A DNA stretch of 64,000 nucleotides. Source: Lachnospiraceae bacterium. GTDB taxonomy: Bacteria > Bacillota > Clostridia > Lachnospirales > Lachnospiraceae. Under the pieces are notes generated by a model. That model was not told the origin of the DNA, did not search any database, and saw only the letters and a list, made by a program, of their open reading frames with translations. Made by a program: the position numbers and the translations under genes. This document shows, piece after piece, positions 1-9,060 of the stretch. Location of the stretch: positions 38,154 to 102,153 of the forward strand of contig JAQVCW010000013.1 of the NCBI GenBank assembly GCA_028689585.1, written 5' to 3'. How positions within the stretch are numbered: position 1 is the stretch's first letter; every line of letters begins with the position of its first letter.

Positions 1-1
1 G

Positions 2-667
2 CGGTATGATTACCGTTCTTTTTTGCGGAAGTTCGCAGTCATGAAGGAAGAAATGCAGGTGGATCCGGATACCTTTGACTATGTTTTCTACAGCTATGGG
101 CTTTCTCTGTATGGAAACATGCCTCTGATCGAACCGCAGGAATATAAAGAGGTGCACAAGATTGAAGAGTTTGTGATTGTCATCGATGTGTCTATGTCCT
201 GCAGCGGGGAGCTGGTGAGGACATTTTTGGAACAGACCTATGCGGTGCTGACAGAATCCCAAAGCTATCTGCGGAAGGTGAATATCAGGATCCTTCAGTG
301 CGATGAACAGGTGCGGGCGGATCAGAAGATCACCTCGCAGAAAGAGCTGAAGGACTATATGGAGCATTTTGAACTGATGGGAAATGGAGGCACGGATTTC
401 CGCCCGGCTTTCGATTATGTCAATCAGTTAATTGAGCAAAAAGAACTGCTTCATTTAAAGGGAATGCTCTATTTTACAGATGGATACGGTACATTTCCAA
501 AGCGGCGGCCTCCCTATGATGTGGCATTTGTCTTTATGGAAGAGGATTATACAGATGCTGCCGTGCCGCCCTGGGCCATTAAACTGATATTGCAAAAAGA
601 GGATCTGGAAGAGAACACGGAGTTTCAGACAGACCGCCAGTTTATCTGGGAAGAAGACCAAAAATAA
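2..667 (+). CDS. VWA-like domain protein (DUF2201-type), 5'-truncated by window edge
   Basis: The reading frame is open to the left edge, so the N-terminus (in this family usually a putative metallopeptidase domain) lies outside the window. The visible part reads YDYRSFLRKFAV, then a von Willebrand A-like fold starting at VIVIDVSMSCSG, a degenerate MIDAS (DxSxS-like) motif, with a later GNGGTDFRPAF segment carrying the usual T-D pair. A TTG at 23 could be read as a start but the frame continues upstream. The AAA ATPase that follows is the standard partner: MoxR-VWA pairs are thought to act as ATP-driven chaperone or metal-insertion machines. Function in this organism is inferred from that pairing only. 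Confidence 0.8.
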   Translation, partial: RYDYRSFLRKFAVMKEEMQVDPDTFDYVFYSYGLSLYGNMPLIEPQEYKEVHKIEEFVIVIDVSMSCSGELVRTFLEQTYAVLTESQSYLRKVNIRILQCDEQVRADQKITSQKELKDYMEHFELMGNGGTDFRPAFDYVNQLIEQKELLHLKGMLYFTDGYGTFPKRRPPYDVAFVFMEEDYTDAAVPPWAIKLILQKEDLEENTEFQTDRQFIWEEDQK

Positions 668-669
668 AA

Positions 670-726
670 CTGACATGCAGCGTCAGCCCATTTGCGATCA
701 GCAAATTCAGAATGGGCAGATGTTTC
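670..726 (+). repeat. Family A element, half copy (second hairpin)
   Basis: It carries only the second hairpin of family A. Its terminal loop is GATCA between TTTGC and GCAAA rather than the usual GAA between TTTGCC and GGCAAA. It lies directly upstream of a full copy. Confidence 0.75.
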
Positions 727-733
727 GTAAAAT

Positions 734-811
734 GTGTCAAGTTTTCAAGGAAAACTTGATATGCAGCGTCAGCCCATTTGCGATTAGCAAATTCAGGATG
801 GGCTGATGTTC
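734..811 (+). repeat. Family A double-hairpin element, full copy
   Basis: The first hairpin is GTCAAGTTTTC/GAAAACTTGAT and the second is TCAGCCCAT/ATGGGCTGA enclosing TTTGC/GCAAA. The element ends in GATGTTC, 19 nt before the ATG of the AAA ATPase, and sits between two genes of one apparent operon. Confidence 0.85.
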
Positions 812-830
812 TACACGAGAGGATCATAAA

Positions 831-2351
831 ATGAATATTAAACGGGCAAAACAGGAAATTAAAAATTCAATCGCAGCCTATCTGCAGAAGGATGAGTTCG
901 GAGAATATCGAATTTCTTCGATACGGCAGAGGCCGATTTTGCTGATGGGACCTCCGGGAATCGGCAAGACTCAGATTATGGAACAGATTGCCGGAGAGTG
1001 TGATCTGGGGCTGGTTTCATATACCATTACCCATCATACCAGACAGAGCGCCATCGGCCTGCCCTTTATCCGGGAGAAGAAATTTGGCGGTGAGAAGTAT
1101 TCGGTGACGGAATATACCATGAGTGAAATTATTGCATCGGTCTACAATCGGATGGAGGCTTCCGGAAAACAGGAAGGAATTCTGTTTATTGATGAGATCA
1201 ACTGTGTTTCCGAGACACTGGCACCCACCATGCTCCAGTTCCTGCAGTGCAAGAGCTTTGGCAATCAGCAGGTTCCTCAGGGCTGGATTATCGTGGCGGC
1301 GGGAAATCCGCCGGAATACAATAAGTCGGTCCGGGAATTCGACGTAGTGACGCTGGATCGTGTGAAGGTAGTAAATGTAGAGGCAGATTATTCCATCTGG
1401 AAGGAGTACGCTTATCAGGCCGGGATTCATGAAAGCGTGATTTCCTATCTGGATATTCACAAGGAGAATTTTTACCACATGGAGACATGCGTGGACGGAA
1501 AGAGATTTGTGACGGCCAGAGGATGGGAGGATCTATCGGAAATGATCTATGCCTATGAGAAGCTTGGGCTGATTATGGATCAGGAAGTGATGATCCAGTA
1601 CCTGCAGCACCCTAAGATTGCCAAGGATTTTGCCAATTATCTGGAGCTGTATTACAAATATAAGACGGATTACCGGATTGATGAAATATTGAGCGGCATG
1701 ATTCGCCCGGGTGCTTTAAATAAGCTGAAATTCGCAGCATTTGATGAACGGCTCAGCGTGACCGGACTGCTGCTGGCGCGGATGTTTGAAAATTTCAGGG
1801 AAAGCCGGAGATCAGACCGGTTTGTAACCCGGTTATTTGAGCTCCTGAAACGGTTTAAAACCAGACTGGAGGAAGAATCGGATACAAAAGAACTGCCGGA
1901 GCAGATTATGAAGGAACTGCGGGAGAAGGAAGAGAGAAATGCCCGGCGAAAAGCGGAATCCGGCCAAAATGACCGGGAGCTGCGCCGCTGCAATCTGAGA
2001 CTGTGGGAGACACTGGAACGGTATGAAAAGCTGCTGGCCGGATCCGGGGCAGCTTTCCAGACGGTGCAGCAGGAATTTCAGAAAGAGACGAAGCTTCGGG
2101 AACAGAAGATCGAAGAGACGGCGGCACAGTTGGAATATGCCTTTGATTTCATGGAGGCTGCCTTTGGCGAGGGACAGGAAATGGTAATTTTCATCACCGA
2201 ACTGTCCGTACATTCCGATGCAGTGTGGTTCTTACGGGAAAATGAGTGCCCGCGGTATTATAAATATAATAAGTCTCTGCTCTTCGAAGACCAGCAGGCG
2301 GCGATACGGCAGCAGTTGGATGAGGTGCGGGGGAAAATGGCAGGAGCGTAA
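831..2351 (+). CDS. MoxR-type AAA+ ATPase
   Basis: A 506-residue protein with a Walker A motif GPPGIGKTQ near residue 40 and a Walker B LFIDEIN near residue 118, followed by an arginine- and lysine-rich helical C-terminal half with likely coiled coil (about residues 340-440). This is the MoxR/RavA-like AAA class that works with VWA-domain proteins; the gene just upstream encodes such a protein. The start ATG follows a GAGAGG site and a family A repeat. It is expected to be cytosolic. The client protein is unknown. Confidence 0.85.
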   Translation: MNIKRAKQEIKNSIAAYLQKDEFGEYRISSIRQRPILLMGPPGIGKTQIMEQIAGECDLGLVSYTITHHTRQSAIGLPFIREKKFGGEKYSVTEYTMSEIIASVYNRMEASGKQEGILFIDEINCVSETLAPTMLQFLQCKSFGNQQVPQGWIIVAAGNPPEYNKSVREFDVVTLDRVKVVNVEADYSIWKEYAYQAGIHESVISYLDIHKENFYHMETCVDGKRFVTARGWEDLSEMIYAYEKLGLIMDQEVMIQYLQHPKIAKDFANYLELYYKYKTDYRIDEILSGMIRPGALNKLKFAAFDERLSVTGLLLARMFENFRESRRSDRFVTRLFELLKRFKTRLEEESDTKELPEQIMKELREKEERNARRKAESGQNDRELRRCNLRLWETLERYEKLLAGSGAAFQTVQQEFQKETKLREQKIEETAAQLEYAFDFMEAAFGEGQEMVIFITELSVHSDAVWFLRENECPRYYKYNKSLLFEDQQAAIRQQLDEVRGKMAGA

Positions 2352-2487
2352 ATCAGGAGCGGCAGGTTATGCGCCCGAAACCACATGGGAAGAGGCTTCT
2401 AAACGAGAACAGCCTGCATTTGAAAGAAGTGGAATTTCACTGATAAATTACAAAATTACAGAAAAAAACAGGAGGTTTAAGAGCAGC

Positions 2488-4785
2488 GTGAAAACATTAG
2501 TGATAGCGGAAAAACCCTCTGTGGGCCGTGACATTGCCCGGGTACTGGGGTGCAGCCAAAAAGGAAATGGCATGCTGGAAGGAAGAGAGTATGTGGTGAC
2601 CTGGGCCCTGGGGCATCTGGTGACACTGGCGGATCCGGAGGATTATGATAAGAAATATGTGAAATGGGATATGGAAACACTGCCGATGATGCCGGAGCGG
2701 ATGAAGCTGGTGGTAATTCCTCAGACCGCAAAGCAGTTTGGCGTGGTGAAATCCCAGCTGTACCGGAAAGACGTGGGGGATATCGTCATCGCCACGGATG
2801 CGGGGAGAGAAGGAGAGCTGGTGGCACGCTGGATCCTGGATAAGACAGAATGCCGCAAGCCGATCCGCCGTCTGTGGATATCTTCGGTAACGGATAAGGC
2901 CATCAAAGAAGGCTTTGCACATCTGAAAAACGGACATGAATATGACAACTTGTACCGGGCTGCTGTGGCGCGGGCGGAGGCCGACTGGCTGGTGGGCATG
3001 AACGGAACAAGGGCACTGACCTGTAAGCATAATGCCCAGCTTTCCTGCGGGCGTGTGCAGACTCCTACGCTGGCTATGATTGCCAGGCGGGAGGAGGAAA
3101 TCCGTAAATTTCAGCCGCAGGAGTATTACGGGATTACGGTGCAGGCGGGCGGGATCCGCTGGACCTGGCGGGATGAGAAAAATAAAAGCTACCGGACATT
3201 TGAGAAGGATCGGGCGGAGCGGCTGGCAGACGGACTGAAAGCCGGCACGCTGGAGATCGTATCGGTGGGCAGCAAGCCGAAAAAGACACCGGCTCCGGGC
3301 TTGTATGACCTGACCACACTCCAGCGGGAAGCGAATCAGAAATATGGTTTTTCGGCAAAGGAGACTTTGAATATCATGCAGCGCCTCTATGAAAATCATA
3401 AGGTGCTGACCTATCCGAGAACGGATTCCCGTTATATTGGAAGGGATGTGGTACCAACATTGAAGGAACGGCTCAAAGCCTGCAGTGTTGGTCCTTACCG
3501 CAAGCTGGCGGGCTCTCTGATCAATAAGCCGCTGCAGACGGGCAGCAGTTTTGTGGATGATAAAAAAGTCAGTGATCATCATGCGATTATTCCTACGGAG
3601 CAGTTTGTACAGATGGAGCATATGACAAACGAAGAACGGAAAATATATGATATGGTGGTGCGCAGATTTATCAGCGTATTGTATCCGCCTTTTGAGTATG
3701 AGCAGGTGACTATGGAAGCAAAAACCAGTGGAAATCAGGCAGCCCGGCAGCAGGAGACGGTTACGTTTTTGGCCAGCGGCAGAGTGGTAAAGAAGCTGGG
3801 CTGGAAAGAAGTGTACCAAATGGCAGCTTCCGAAGATGCCTGGAATGAGGACGAGGATGATCAGGACCGCTCCACCAGGGAAAATGCGGGACAGTATCTG
3901 GAGGAACAGACGCTGCCTTCAAAAAGGCAGGGTGAAAAAATAAAAATGGAGCAGATCAGTCTGAATACCGGAAAGACAAAGCCGCCTGCATATTTTACCG
4001 AAGCGACTCTGCTTGGAGCCATGGAAAATCCGGTGCGCTATATGGACACCCGTGATAAACAGGCGGTAAAGACCATCGGAGAGACCGGGGGCCTGGGGAC
4101 TGTGGCTACCAGAGCGGATATTATAGAAAAACTGTTCAACAGCTTTTTGATGGAAAAGAGAGGAAAAGAAATACATATTACCTCCAAAGCAAAGCAGCTT
4201 CTGGAGCTGGTACCGTCTGACCTTCGCAAGCCGGAGCTTACCGCTGACTGGGAGGGAAAACTGGGAAATATCGCAAAGGGAAAGATGAAGCAGGAGGCAT
4301 TTCTGGAAGAAATCAAAGATTATACCTGTGAAATCGTGGATGAAATCAAAAGCGGCCACGGAACCTTCCGGCACGATAACCTGACCAGCAAGATCTGCCC
4401 CAATTGCGGGAAACGGCTGCTGTCAGTGAACGGTAAGACCAGTAAAATGCTGGTCTGTCAGGACAGGGAATGCGGCTACCGGGAAACGCTGTCCCGCACT
4501 ACCAATGCACGCTGCCCCAAGTGTCATAAGCGGATGGAACTGATAAAGAAGAAGGGAACTGCCGGCCGGGAGGATACAGCAGCGGGAAAGGGAGCAGAGG
4601 ATATCTTTGTCTGCGTCTGCGGGTACAAGGAGAAGCTGTCCGCATTCCAGAACCGCAGGGAAAAAGAAGGTGCTGGTGTCAACAAGCGGGATGTGGCGAA
4701 CTATATGAAGCGGCAGCAGAACGAGGCAAAAGAGCCGGTGAATAATGCGTTTGCGCAGGCGCTGGCGGGGTTAAAATTAGAGTAA
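2488..4785 (+). CDS. topB: DNA topoisomerase III (type IA)
   Basis: The protein starts V/MKTLVIAEKPSVGRDIARVLG, the typical TOPRIM opening. The GTG at 2488 follows an AGGAGG site at 2470, so this start is preferred over the longer open frame that begins inside the AAA gene. At 765 residues it has the acidic TOPRIM motif (ATDAGREGE), the type IA core and the catalytic tyrosine in TYPRTDSRYI. The C-terminus holds two zinc-ribbon-like segments (CPNCGKR...CGYRE and CPKCHKR...CVCGYKE). It nicks and passes single strands to resolve DNA intermediates. It lies 136 bp after the AAA gene, probably in the same transcription unit. Confidence 0.93.
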   Translation: MKTLVIAEKPSVGRDIARVLGCSQKGNGMLEGREYVVTWALGHLVTLADPEDYDKKYVKWDMETLPMMPERMKLVVIPQTAKQFGVVKSQLYRKDVGDIVIATDAGREGELVARWILDKTECRKPIRRLWISSVTDKAIKEGFAHLKNGHEYDNLYRAAVARAEADWLVGMNGTRALTCKHNAQLSCGRVQTPTLAMIARREEEIRKFQPQEYYGITVQAGGIRWTWRDEKNKSYRTFEKDRAERLADGLKAGTLEIVSVGSKPKKTPAPGLYDLTTLQREANQKYGFSAKETLNIMQRLYENHKVLTYPRTDSRYIGRDVVPTLKERLKACSVGPYRKLAGSLINKPLQTGSSFVDDKKVSDHHAIIPTEQFVQMEHMTNEERKIYDMVVRRFISVLYPPFEYEQVTMEAKTSGNQAARQQETVTFLASGRVVKKLGWKEVYQMAASEDAWNEDEDDQDRSTRENAGQYLEEQTLPSKRQGEKIKMEQISLNTGKTKPPAYFTEATLLGAMENPVRYMDTRDKQAVKTIGETGGLGTVATRADIIEKLFNSFLMEKRGKEIHITSKAKQLLELVPSDLRKPELTADWEGKLGNIAKGKMKQEAFLEEIKDYTCEIVDEIKSGHGTFRHDNLTSKICPNCGKRLLSVNGKTSKMLVCQDRECGYRETLSRTTNARCPKCHKRMELIKKKGTAGREDTAAGKGAEDIFVCVCGYKEKLSAFQNRREKEGAGVNKRDVANYMKRQQNEAKEPVNNAFAQALAGLKLE

Positions 4786-4907
4786 GGTGTATCTTTTGAA
4801 AAGCAGGGAATGAAAGCGGAGCAACAGTTCGGTCCTGAGATAACAACGGCTTTTCGGGCAGATGTGTATTATACGGAGAGAGAAACTGTTGCAAATGCAG
4901 AAAGAAA

Positions 4908-4937
4908 TTGACATTATTAAGTGGAAGATGCTATATT
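4908..4937 (+). promoter_or_regulatory. Sigma-A-type promoter for the LacI-family gene
   Basis: A perfect -35 TTGACA (4908-4913) and a -10 TATATT (4932-4937) are separated by 18 bp, 35 bp before the ATG of the regulator. Confidence 0.7.
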
Positions 4938-4972
4938 GTCTATAATTTCAGTAGGATGATAGGATAAAGTAT

Positions 4973-5992
4973 ATGACGTCAAGAGAATTTGCAAAGTTAA
5001 TTGGTGTTTCACAGTCAACCGTGTCCAGAGCATTGAACAATAGCAGCCTTGTCACCCGGGAGAAGAGGGAATACATACTGCAGAAGGCAAAAGAGTATGA
5101 TTTTGAGCTGAACAGTCAGGCTCAGAGTCTTCGTACAAGAAGGACTGGAACGATTGGTATTTTATTTCCGAAGCATTTTATCAGCATGAATGATAATCTG
5201 ATGCTTGCACATATCTATGATTGCATTCAGCAGGAAATGAGTCAGTATGATTATGATATTATGGTTATCTATTATGACCGCAGTGCAGATGATTTTTCCA
5301 GTTTCGAGCGTATTATCAGGAAAAAAAAGGTGGATGGATTTCTGGTTCTCAGAATGGAACTGTCAGACAACGAAATGGAACTGATACAAAAATATCATGT
5401 GCCGTGTGTGTTTATGATGAATGTCAATGCAAATATCAGAGATAATCTGAACTATTTCTTCTCAGACAGTTTTTATGGCGGATATTTAGCAGGAAAGTAT
5501 TTTGGGAAATTTACGGACTATCGAAAAATATATATTACGGTGAATGAAGAAAAAGATGATGCTCGCAGGCGTTTTGAAGGATACCGCAGCGGATTGGAAG
5601 AGTGTGGATATATATTTAAAGATGAGGACATATTGAAGTGCAATATTAGTATTGAATCGGCCTGCAGATGTGTGGAGGGGTATATCGATAGACTGGCGGA
5701 AGAGAAAACAGCTATATTTACTTATAGCGATTTGGTTGCGATAGGGGCATTGCAGGCACTGGAAGAGGCTGCAATTTCCATACCGGGACATGCACAGCTG
5801 CTGGGGATGGATGATATACCGCTGATATCTTCGCTTCGTCCCAAAATAAGTACGGTACATGTTGAAACAGAGGAAATTGTGCCAAAAGCCTGCAGCCATT
5901 TGATGGATTTGATAGAGAAGAAAGAGATTGTGCGGCGTGAATGGATTAAACCACGGCTTGTCATTCGTGATACTACATATCCGATTTCTTAA
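4973..5992 (+). CDS. LacI-family transcriptional regulator
   Basis: A 339-residue repressor. The N-terminal helix-turn-helix (TSREFAKLIGVSQSTVSRALNN) is classic LacI, followed by the hinge helix region and a periplasmic-binding-protein-like sensor domain (from about residue 60, TIGILFP). It stands alone with its own promoter and is followed by the sulfatase/ABC operon. The CpG-centred palindrome at 6197-6214 is its likely operator. Such sensors usually bind sugars, which hints that the operon substrate is a sulfated carbohydrate, but the ligand cannot be read from sequence. Confidence 0.9.
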   Translation: MTSREFAKLIGVSQSTVSRALNNSSLVTREKREYILQKAKEYDFELNSQAQSLRTRRTGTIGILFPKHFISMNDNLMLAHIYDCIQQEMSQYDYDIMVIYYDRSADDFSSFERIIRKKKVDGFLVLRMELSDNEMELIQKYHVPCVFMMNVNANIRDNLNYFFSDSFYGGYLAGKYFGKFTDYRKIYITVNEEKDDARRRFEGYRSGLEECGYIFKDEDILKCNISIESACRCVEGYIDRLAEEKTAIFTYSDLVAIGALQALEEAAISIPGHAQLLGMDDIPLISSLRPKISTVHVETEEIVPKACSHLMDLIEKKEIVRREWIKPRLVIRDTTYPIS

Positions 5993-6013
5993 AACGGAAA
6001 AATATGAACAATA

Positions 6014-6077
6014 GCAAAAGCCTAACATAGAGAAAAGTGGTTCAGAAGAACGGCTCTCTGTATTAGGCTTTTGCTTT
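6014..6077 (+). terminator. Hairpin terminator after the LacI-family gene
   Basis: The arms GCAAAAGCCTAA and TTAGGCTTTTGC can pair, extended by GAGA/TCTC, with a T-rich but interrupted tail. Confidence 0.6.
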
Positions 6078-6158
6078 GTATTTATTTAAAAATATATGCA
6101 ATTTGCACAAAAAAAGAAAGGAAAAACAGTGAATAACAAACAAAAATAATAAAGCTGG

Positions 6159-6187
6159 TTGACAAGAATAATGTTTGATGATATAAA
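6159..6187 (+). promoter_or_regulatory. Promoter of the sulfatase/ABC operon
   Basis: The -35 TTGACA (6159-6164) and -10 TATAAA (6182-6187) are separated by 17 bp. The palindrome at 6197-6214 covers the expected transcription start, which fits repression. Confidence 0.8.
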
Positions 6188-6196
6188 TAAATTACA

Positions 6197-6214
6197 AATG
6201 AATACGTATTCATT
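6197..6214. promoter_or_regulatory. Putative LacI-type operator
   Basis: AATGAATACGTATTCATT is a perfect 18-bp palindrome centred on CG, the layout typical of LacI-family operators. It starts 10 bp after the -10 box. The divergence of function is inferred; the adjacent LacI-family gene is the obvious candidate repressor. Confidence 0.7.
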
Positions 6215-6256
6215 AACTGATGCGAGAGAATTTATAATTTAAGGAGGATTTTTTTT

Positions 6257-7297
6257 ATGAGGAAGATGACGGTATTGGCATTGAGTGTATGTATGGCATC
6301 GAGCCTGCTGGGTGGTGCTGCCATGGCAGAAGAATTGACATCATCAGGAGAGACTTTGATCGTAGGAAGTATGGCTAATTCAATAGGATTACCATTGGAA
6401 TATGCGATTGAAAATGGGTTATTTGAAGAAGCAGGACTGGATGTAGACATGCAGATCTTTGCAACCGGTGCACCTATTAATGAGGCGATGGCGGCAGGAG
6501 AACTGGATGTGGCAGTCAGTGGTATGGCTTCCGTATATGCATTGGCAACAGGAATGTATACTTATATTGGAGATGGTGTTATTACCAGCGGTGGAGAGTG
6601 CATTTATGCCAGAGCCGACAGTGCATTTGCTCAGGCCGGTGCTGACGAAGCAGGAATAATCGGAAATGCAGAGGTATTGACGGGAGCTTCTATTCTTGGA
6701 CCGCTGGCGACAACTGCTCATTACCAGGCTATTAAATATATGGAACATTTTGAATTAACTTCGGAAGACTTCAGTATGGTTTCTATGGATTATGCGCAGG
6801 CATACCAGGCATTTGTAACGGGGGAGGGTGATTTGATTGCAATTAAAATGCCTTTCTCAAACCAGCTGGAAGATGCCGGATATGTGAAAGTCTGTGATAT
6901 GAATATGATTTTGGACAATCCGATTGTGGATACTATTTTTGTACAAAATGATGTGGCCGAAGAACGAAGCGATGATCTGTCTCTGTTCCTGGAATGCTAT
7001 TATAAGGCTTGTGAAGCATTAATGGCAGATGAAGAAGGAAGGAGAGAACTGGCAGTTCGCTGGTATGGAGAGGAGGGAATTACTTACAGCGCATCTGATA
7101 TGGATACTGAAATTGAAGTAAAGAATTATTATATAAGAGAAACGATTGACAGTGATAGTCCGCTTGGACAGTTTATGTTAGACATTGGCCAATTTTTTGT
7201 AGAACAGGATATGATTACTTCAGAGGACATTCCGAATGTAGAAGCAAGCATTGATCATTCTTTTGTGGAAAAGGTTAAGGCAAGAGCGGCAGAATAG
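6257..7297 (+). CDS. ABC transporter substrate-binding protein, NitT/TauT (SsuA/THI5-like) type
   Basis: A 346-residue protein with a signal peptide (MRKMTVLALSVCMASSLLGGAAMA, likely cut after AMA) and an SsuA/TauA-like fold, seen in GLPLEYAIENGLFEEAGLDV and the GELDVAVSG segment. No lipobox cysteine is evident, unusual for a binding protein of a Gram-positive cell. The AAGGAGG site lies 10 nt before the ATG. It is the first gene of the operon. Family members bind sulfonates, sulfate esters, nitrate or thiamin precursors. The sulfatases downstream favour an organosulfate ligand. Confidence 0.85.
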   Translation: MRKMTVLALSVCMASSLLGGAAMAEELTSSGETLIVGSMANSIGLPLEYAIENGLFEEAGLDVDMQIFATGAPINEAMAAGELDVAVSGMASVYALATGMYTYIGDGVITSGGECIYARADSAFAQAGADEAGIIGNAEVLTGASILGPLATTAHYQAIKYMEHFELTSEDFSMVSMDYAQAYQAFVTGEGDLIAIKMPFSNQLEDAGYVKVCDMNMILDNPIVDTIFVQNDVAEERSDDLSLFLECYYKACEALMADEEGRRELAVRWYGEEGITYSASDMDTEIEVKNYYIRETIDSDSPLGQFMLDIGQFFVEQDMITSEDIPNVEASIDHSFVEKVKARAAE

Positions 7298-7317
7298 GAA
7301 CAGGAACGAAATATCAA

Positions 7318-7359
7318 ATGGGGCATTTGCAGATTTGAAAAAATATGCGACTGCCCCAT
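7318..7359 (+). other. Intra-operon hairpin
   Basis: ATGGGGCA (7318-7325) pairs with TGCCCCAT (7352-7359). No T-tract follows, so it is more likely an RNA-stabilising or attenuating hairpin than a full terminator. It could raise the level of binding protein over permeases. Confidence 0.5.
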
Positions 7360-7389
7360 AAAACAAGGCAAAATATATTTCAAAAAATT

Positions 7390-7467
7390 GTGTCAGGTTT
7401 TTCAGGAAAACCTGACATGCAGCGTCAGTGCATTTGCTGAAAGCAAATTTAAGATGGGCTGATGTTC
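7390..7467 (+). repeat. Family A double-hairpin element, full copy
   Basis: Here the first stem reads GTCAGG...CCTGAC instead of GTCAAG...CTTGAC, a paired change. The copy ends 13 nt before the ATG of the first permease. Confidence 0.85.
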
Positions 7468-7480
7468 AAAAGGATGGGAC

Positions 7481-8272
7481 ATGGATATGAAAAAACAAAA
7501 AAATGTATTTTATCTCTGTATTTCAGTGATTTCTGTAGCAGCAGTGATTGCCCTGTGGTACTTTTTAATTAATGTGATGCACTTGAAGTCTGAAACAGTG
7601 TTTCCAGGACCATTGAAAGTATTTTACACATTTTTGCAGAAACTGCAGACAAAAGCACCAGATGGTGCTACATTGCAGGCTCATTTATGGGCAAGTATCA
7701 AAGTAGCCGTGTTGGGATACGGATTGGGAGCACTTGTAGGGGTACCACTTGGGATTGCCATGGCATGGAACAAATGGGTAGATCGTTTTGTAAGGCCTTT
7801 ATTTGATTTGATCCGTCCAATTCCCGGTCTGGCCTGGATACCCATGTTTATCCTGCTGTTTGGTATTGGGATCACATCCAAGGCTCTGGTTATTTTCCTG
7901 GGGTCTCTAATTGCATGTGTGGTTAACAGCTATACCGGAATCCGGCAAACGAAGGAAACACATCTGTGGGTTGGAGATGTATTTGGAGCAACAAGTGGGC
8001 AAAAGCTGTTTCGAATTGCGATTCCCACAGCACTTCCCATGATTTTCACAGGACTTCGTGTGGCTTTGGGAACGGCCTGGACCGCATTGGTAGCAGCGGA
8101 ACTTCTGGCATCTACAAAGGGCCTTGGATATATGATACAGCAGGCAAGAGCAATTTCCAGGCCGGATATTATTATCGTAGGAATGCTGGCTATTGGTGCT
8201 GTTGGCGCGGTATTTGATGCAGTTCTTCATCTGGTGGAAATAAAGGTGGCAAAGGGGATGAATGCAAAATGA
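7481..8272 (+). CDS. ABC transporter permease, NitT/TauT (SsuC-like) type
   Basis: A 263-residue inner-membrane protein with about six hydrophobic segments and the binding-protein-dependent permease signature near its C-terminal third (GVDxxxxx-like stretch at VGDVFGATSGQKLFRIAIPTALP). It is one of two permeases in the operon and its stop overlaps the next start by 4 bp (ATGA), implying translational coupling. The two permeases probably form a heterodimeric channel. Confidence 0.87.
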   Translation: MDMKKQKNVFYLCISVISVAAVIALWYFLINVMHLKSETVFPGPLKVFYTFLQKLQTKAPDGATLQAHLWASIKVAVLGYGLGALVGVPLGIAMAWNKWVDRFVRPLFDLIRPIPGLAWIPMFILLFGIGITSKALVIFLGSLIACVVNSYTGIRQTKETHLWVGDVFGATSGQKLFRIAIPTALPMIFTGLRVALGTAWTALVAAELLASTKGLGYMIQQARAISRPDIIIVGMLAIGAVGAVFDAVLHLVEIKVAKGMNAK

Positions 8273-9060
8273 TAAAAAAGAAAAATATTTCAGATAAAAC
8301 TATAAATGTAGCCTGTGCCTGTATTTCTATTGGGGCATTTTTGTTTCTATGGTATTGGGGTACGGCTTTTACAAAGTTAGGCATGTTAATTCCAGGTCCG
8401 GTGGAAGTTCTGGAAACAGTGACTGCAGGTTTTTTTGGAAAAGTGGGACGTCATAGTATTCTTGTTCATGTTGGCTACAGTATGATACGTGTAATGATTG
8501 GATTTATAGTTGGCTCGGTATTTGGTATTGTACTTGGGCTTTTGATGGGCTGGTATCGTATTGCTGAAGCAATTTTCAATCCCCTGTTTCGAATTATCCG
8601 TCCCATACCGCCGATTGCATGGATACCGATTTCTATTATCTGGTTTGGACTTGGCGAGAATGCAAAGATTTTTCTGATATTTTTAGCTTCTTTTTCAAAT
8701 ACGACTTTAAATTCAATGGCCGGAGCAAAAAACGTAGATCGGGAAGTAGTGAATGCAGCTAAAATGCTGGGGGCAAATGAGCGGCAGATATTTACCACCA
8801 TTGTTCTGCCGGCGTCAGTGCCATCTATTTTTGCAGGCCTGCAGGTGGCGATTTCCAGCAGTTGGGCAACAGTACTGGCAGCAGAGATGGTCCGTTCTTC
8901 GGAAGGACTTGGGTGGATGATTGTGGCAGGTATGAATAATAATGATATGCTTCAAATACTGTCCGGTATTGTTATGATTGGTGTTGTAGGTTTTATTCTT
9001 GCGATTATTATGAGAAAGGCTGAGGATATATTATGTCGATGGAACAAGAGCGGAAATTAA
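8269..9060 (+). CDS. ABC transporter permease, NitT/TauT (SsuC-like) type, second subunit
   Basis: A 263-residue paralogue of the preceding permease, with the same hydrophobic pattern and a clear EAA loop (AAKMLGANERQIFTTIVLPA). Its start overlaps the upstream stop and its 3' end overlaps the ATPase start. Having two non-identical permeases with two non-identical ATPases suggests a fully heteromeric importer. Confidence 0.88.
   Translation: MIKKKNISDKTINVACACISIGAFLFLWYWGTAFTKLGMLIPGPVEVLETVTAGFFGKVGRHSILVHVGYSMIRVMIGFIVGSVFGIVLGLLMGWYRIAEAIFNPLFRIIRPIPPIAWIPISIIWFGLGENAKIFLIFLASFSNTTLNSMAGAKNVDREVVNAAKMLGANERQIFTTIVLPASVPSIFAGLQVAISSSWATVLAAEMVRSSEGLGWMIVAGMNNNDMLQILSGIVMIGVVGFILAIIMRKAEDILCRWNKSGN

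Noticed and set aside
2497..3819. 440-codon minus-strand frame opposite topB
   Set aside because: Antisense shadow of a clear type IA topoisomerase; histidine- and arginine-rich composition typical of such shadows.
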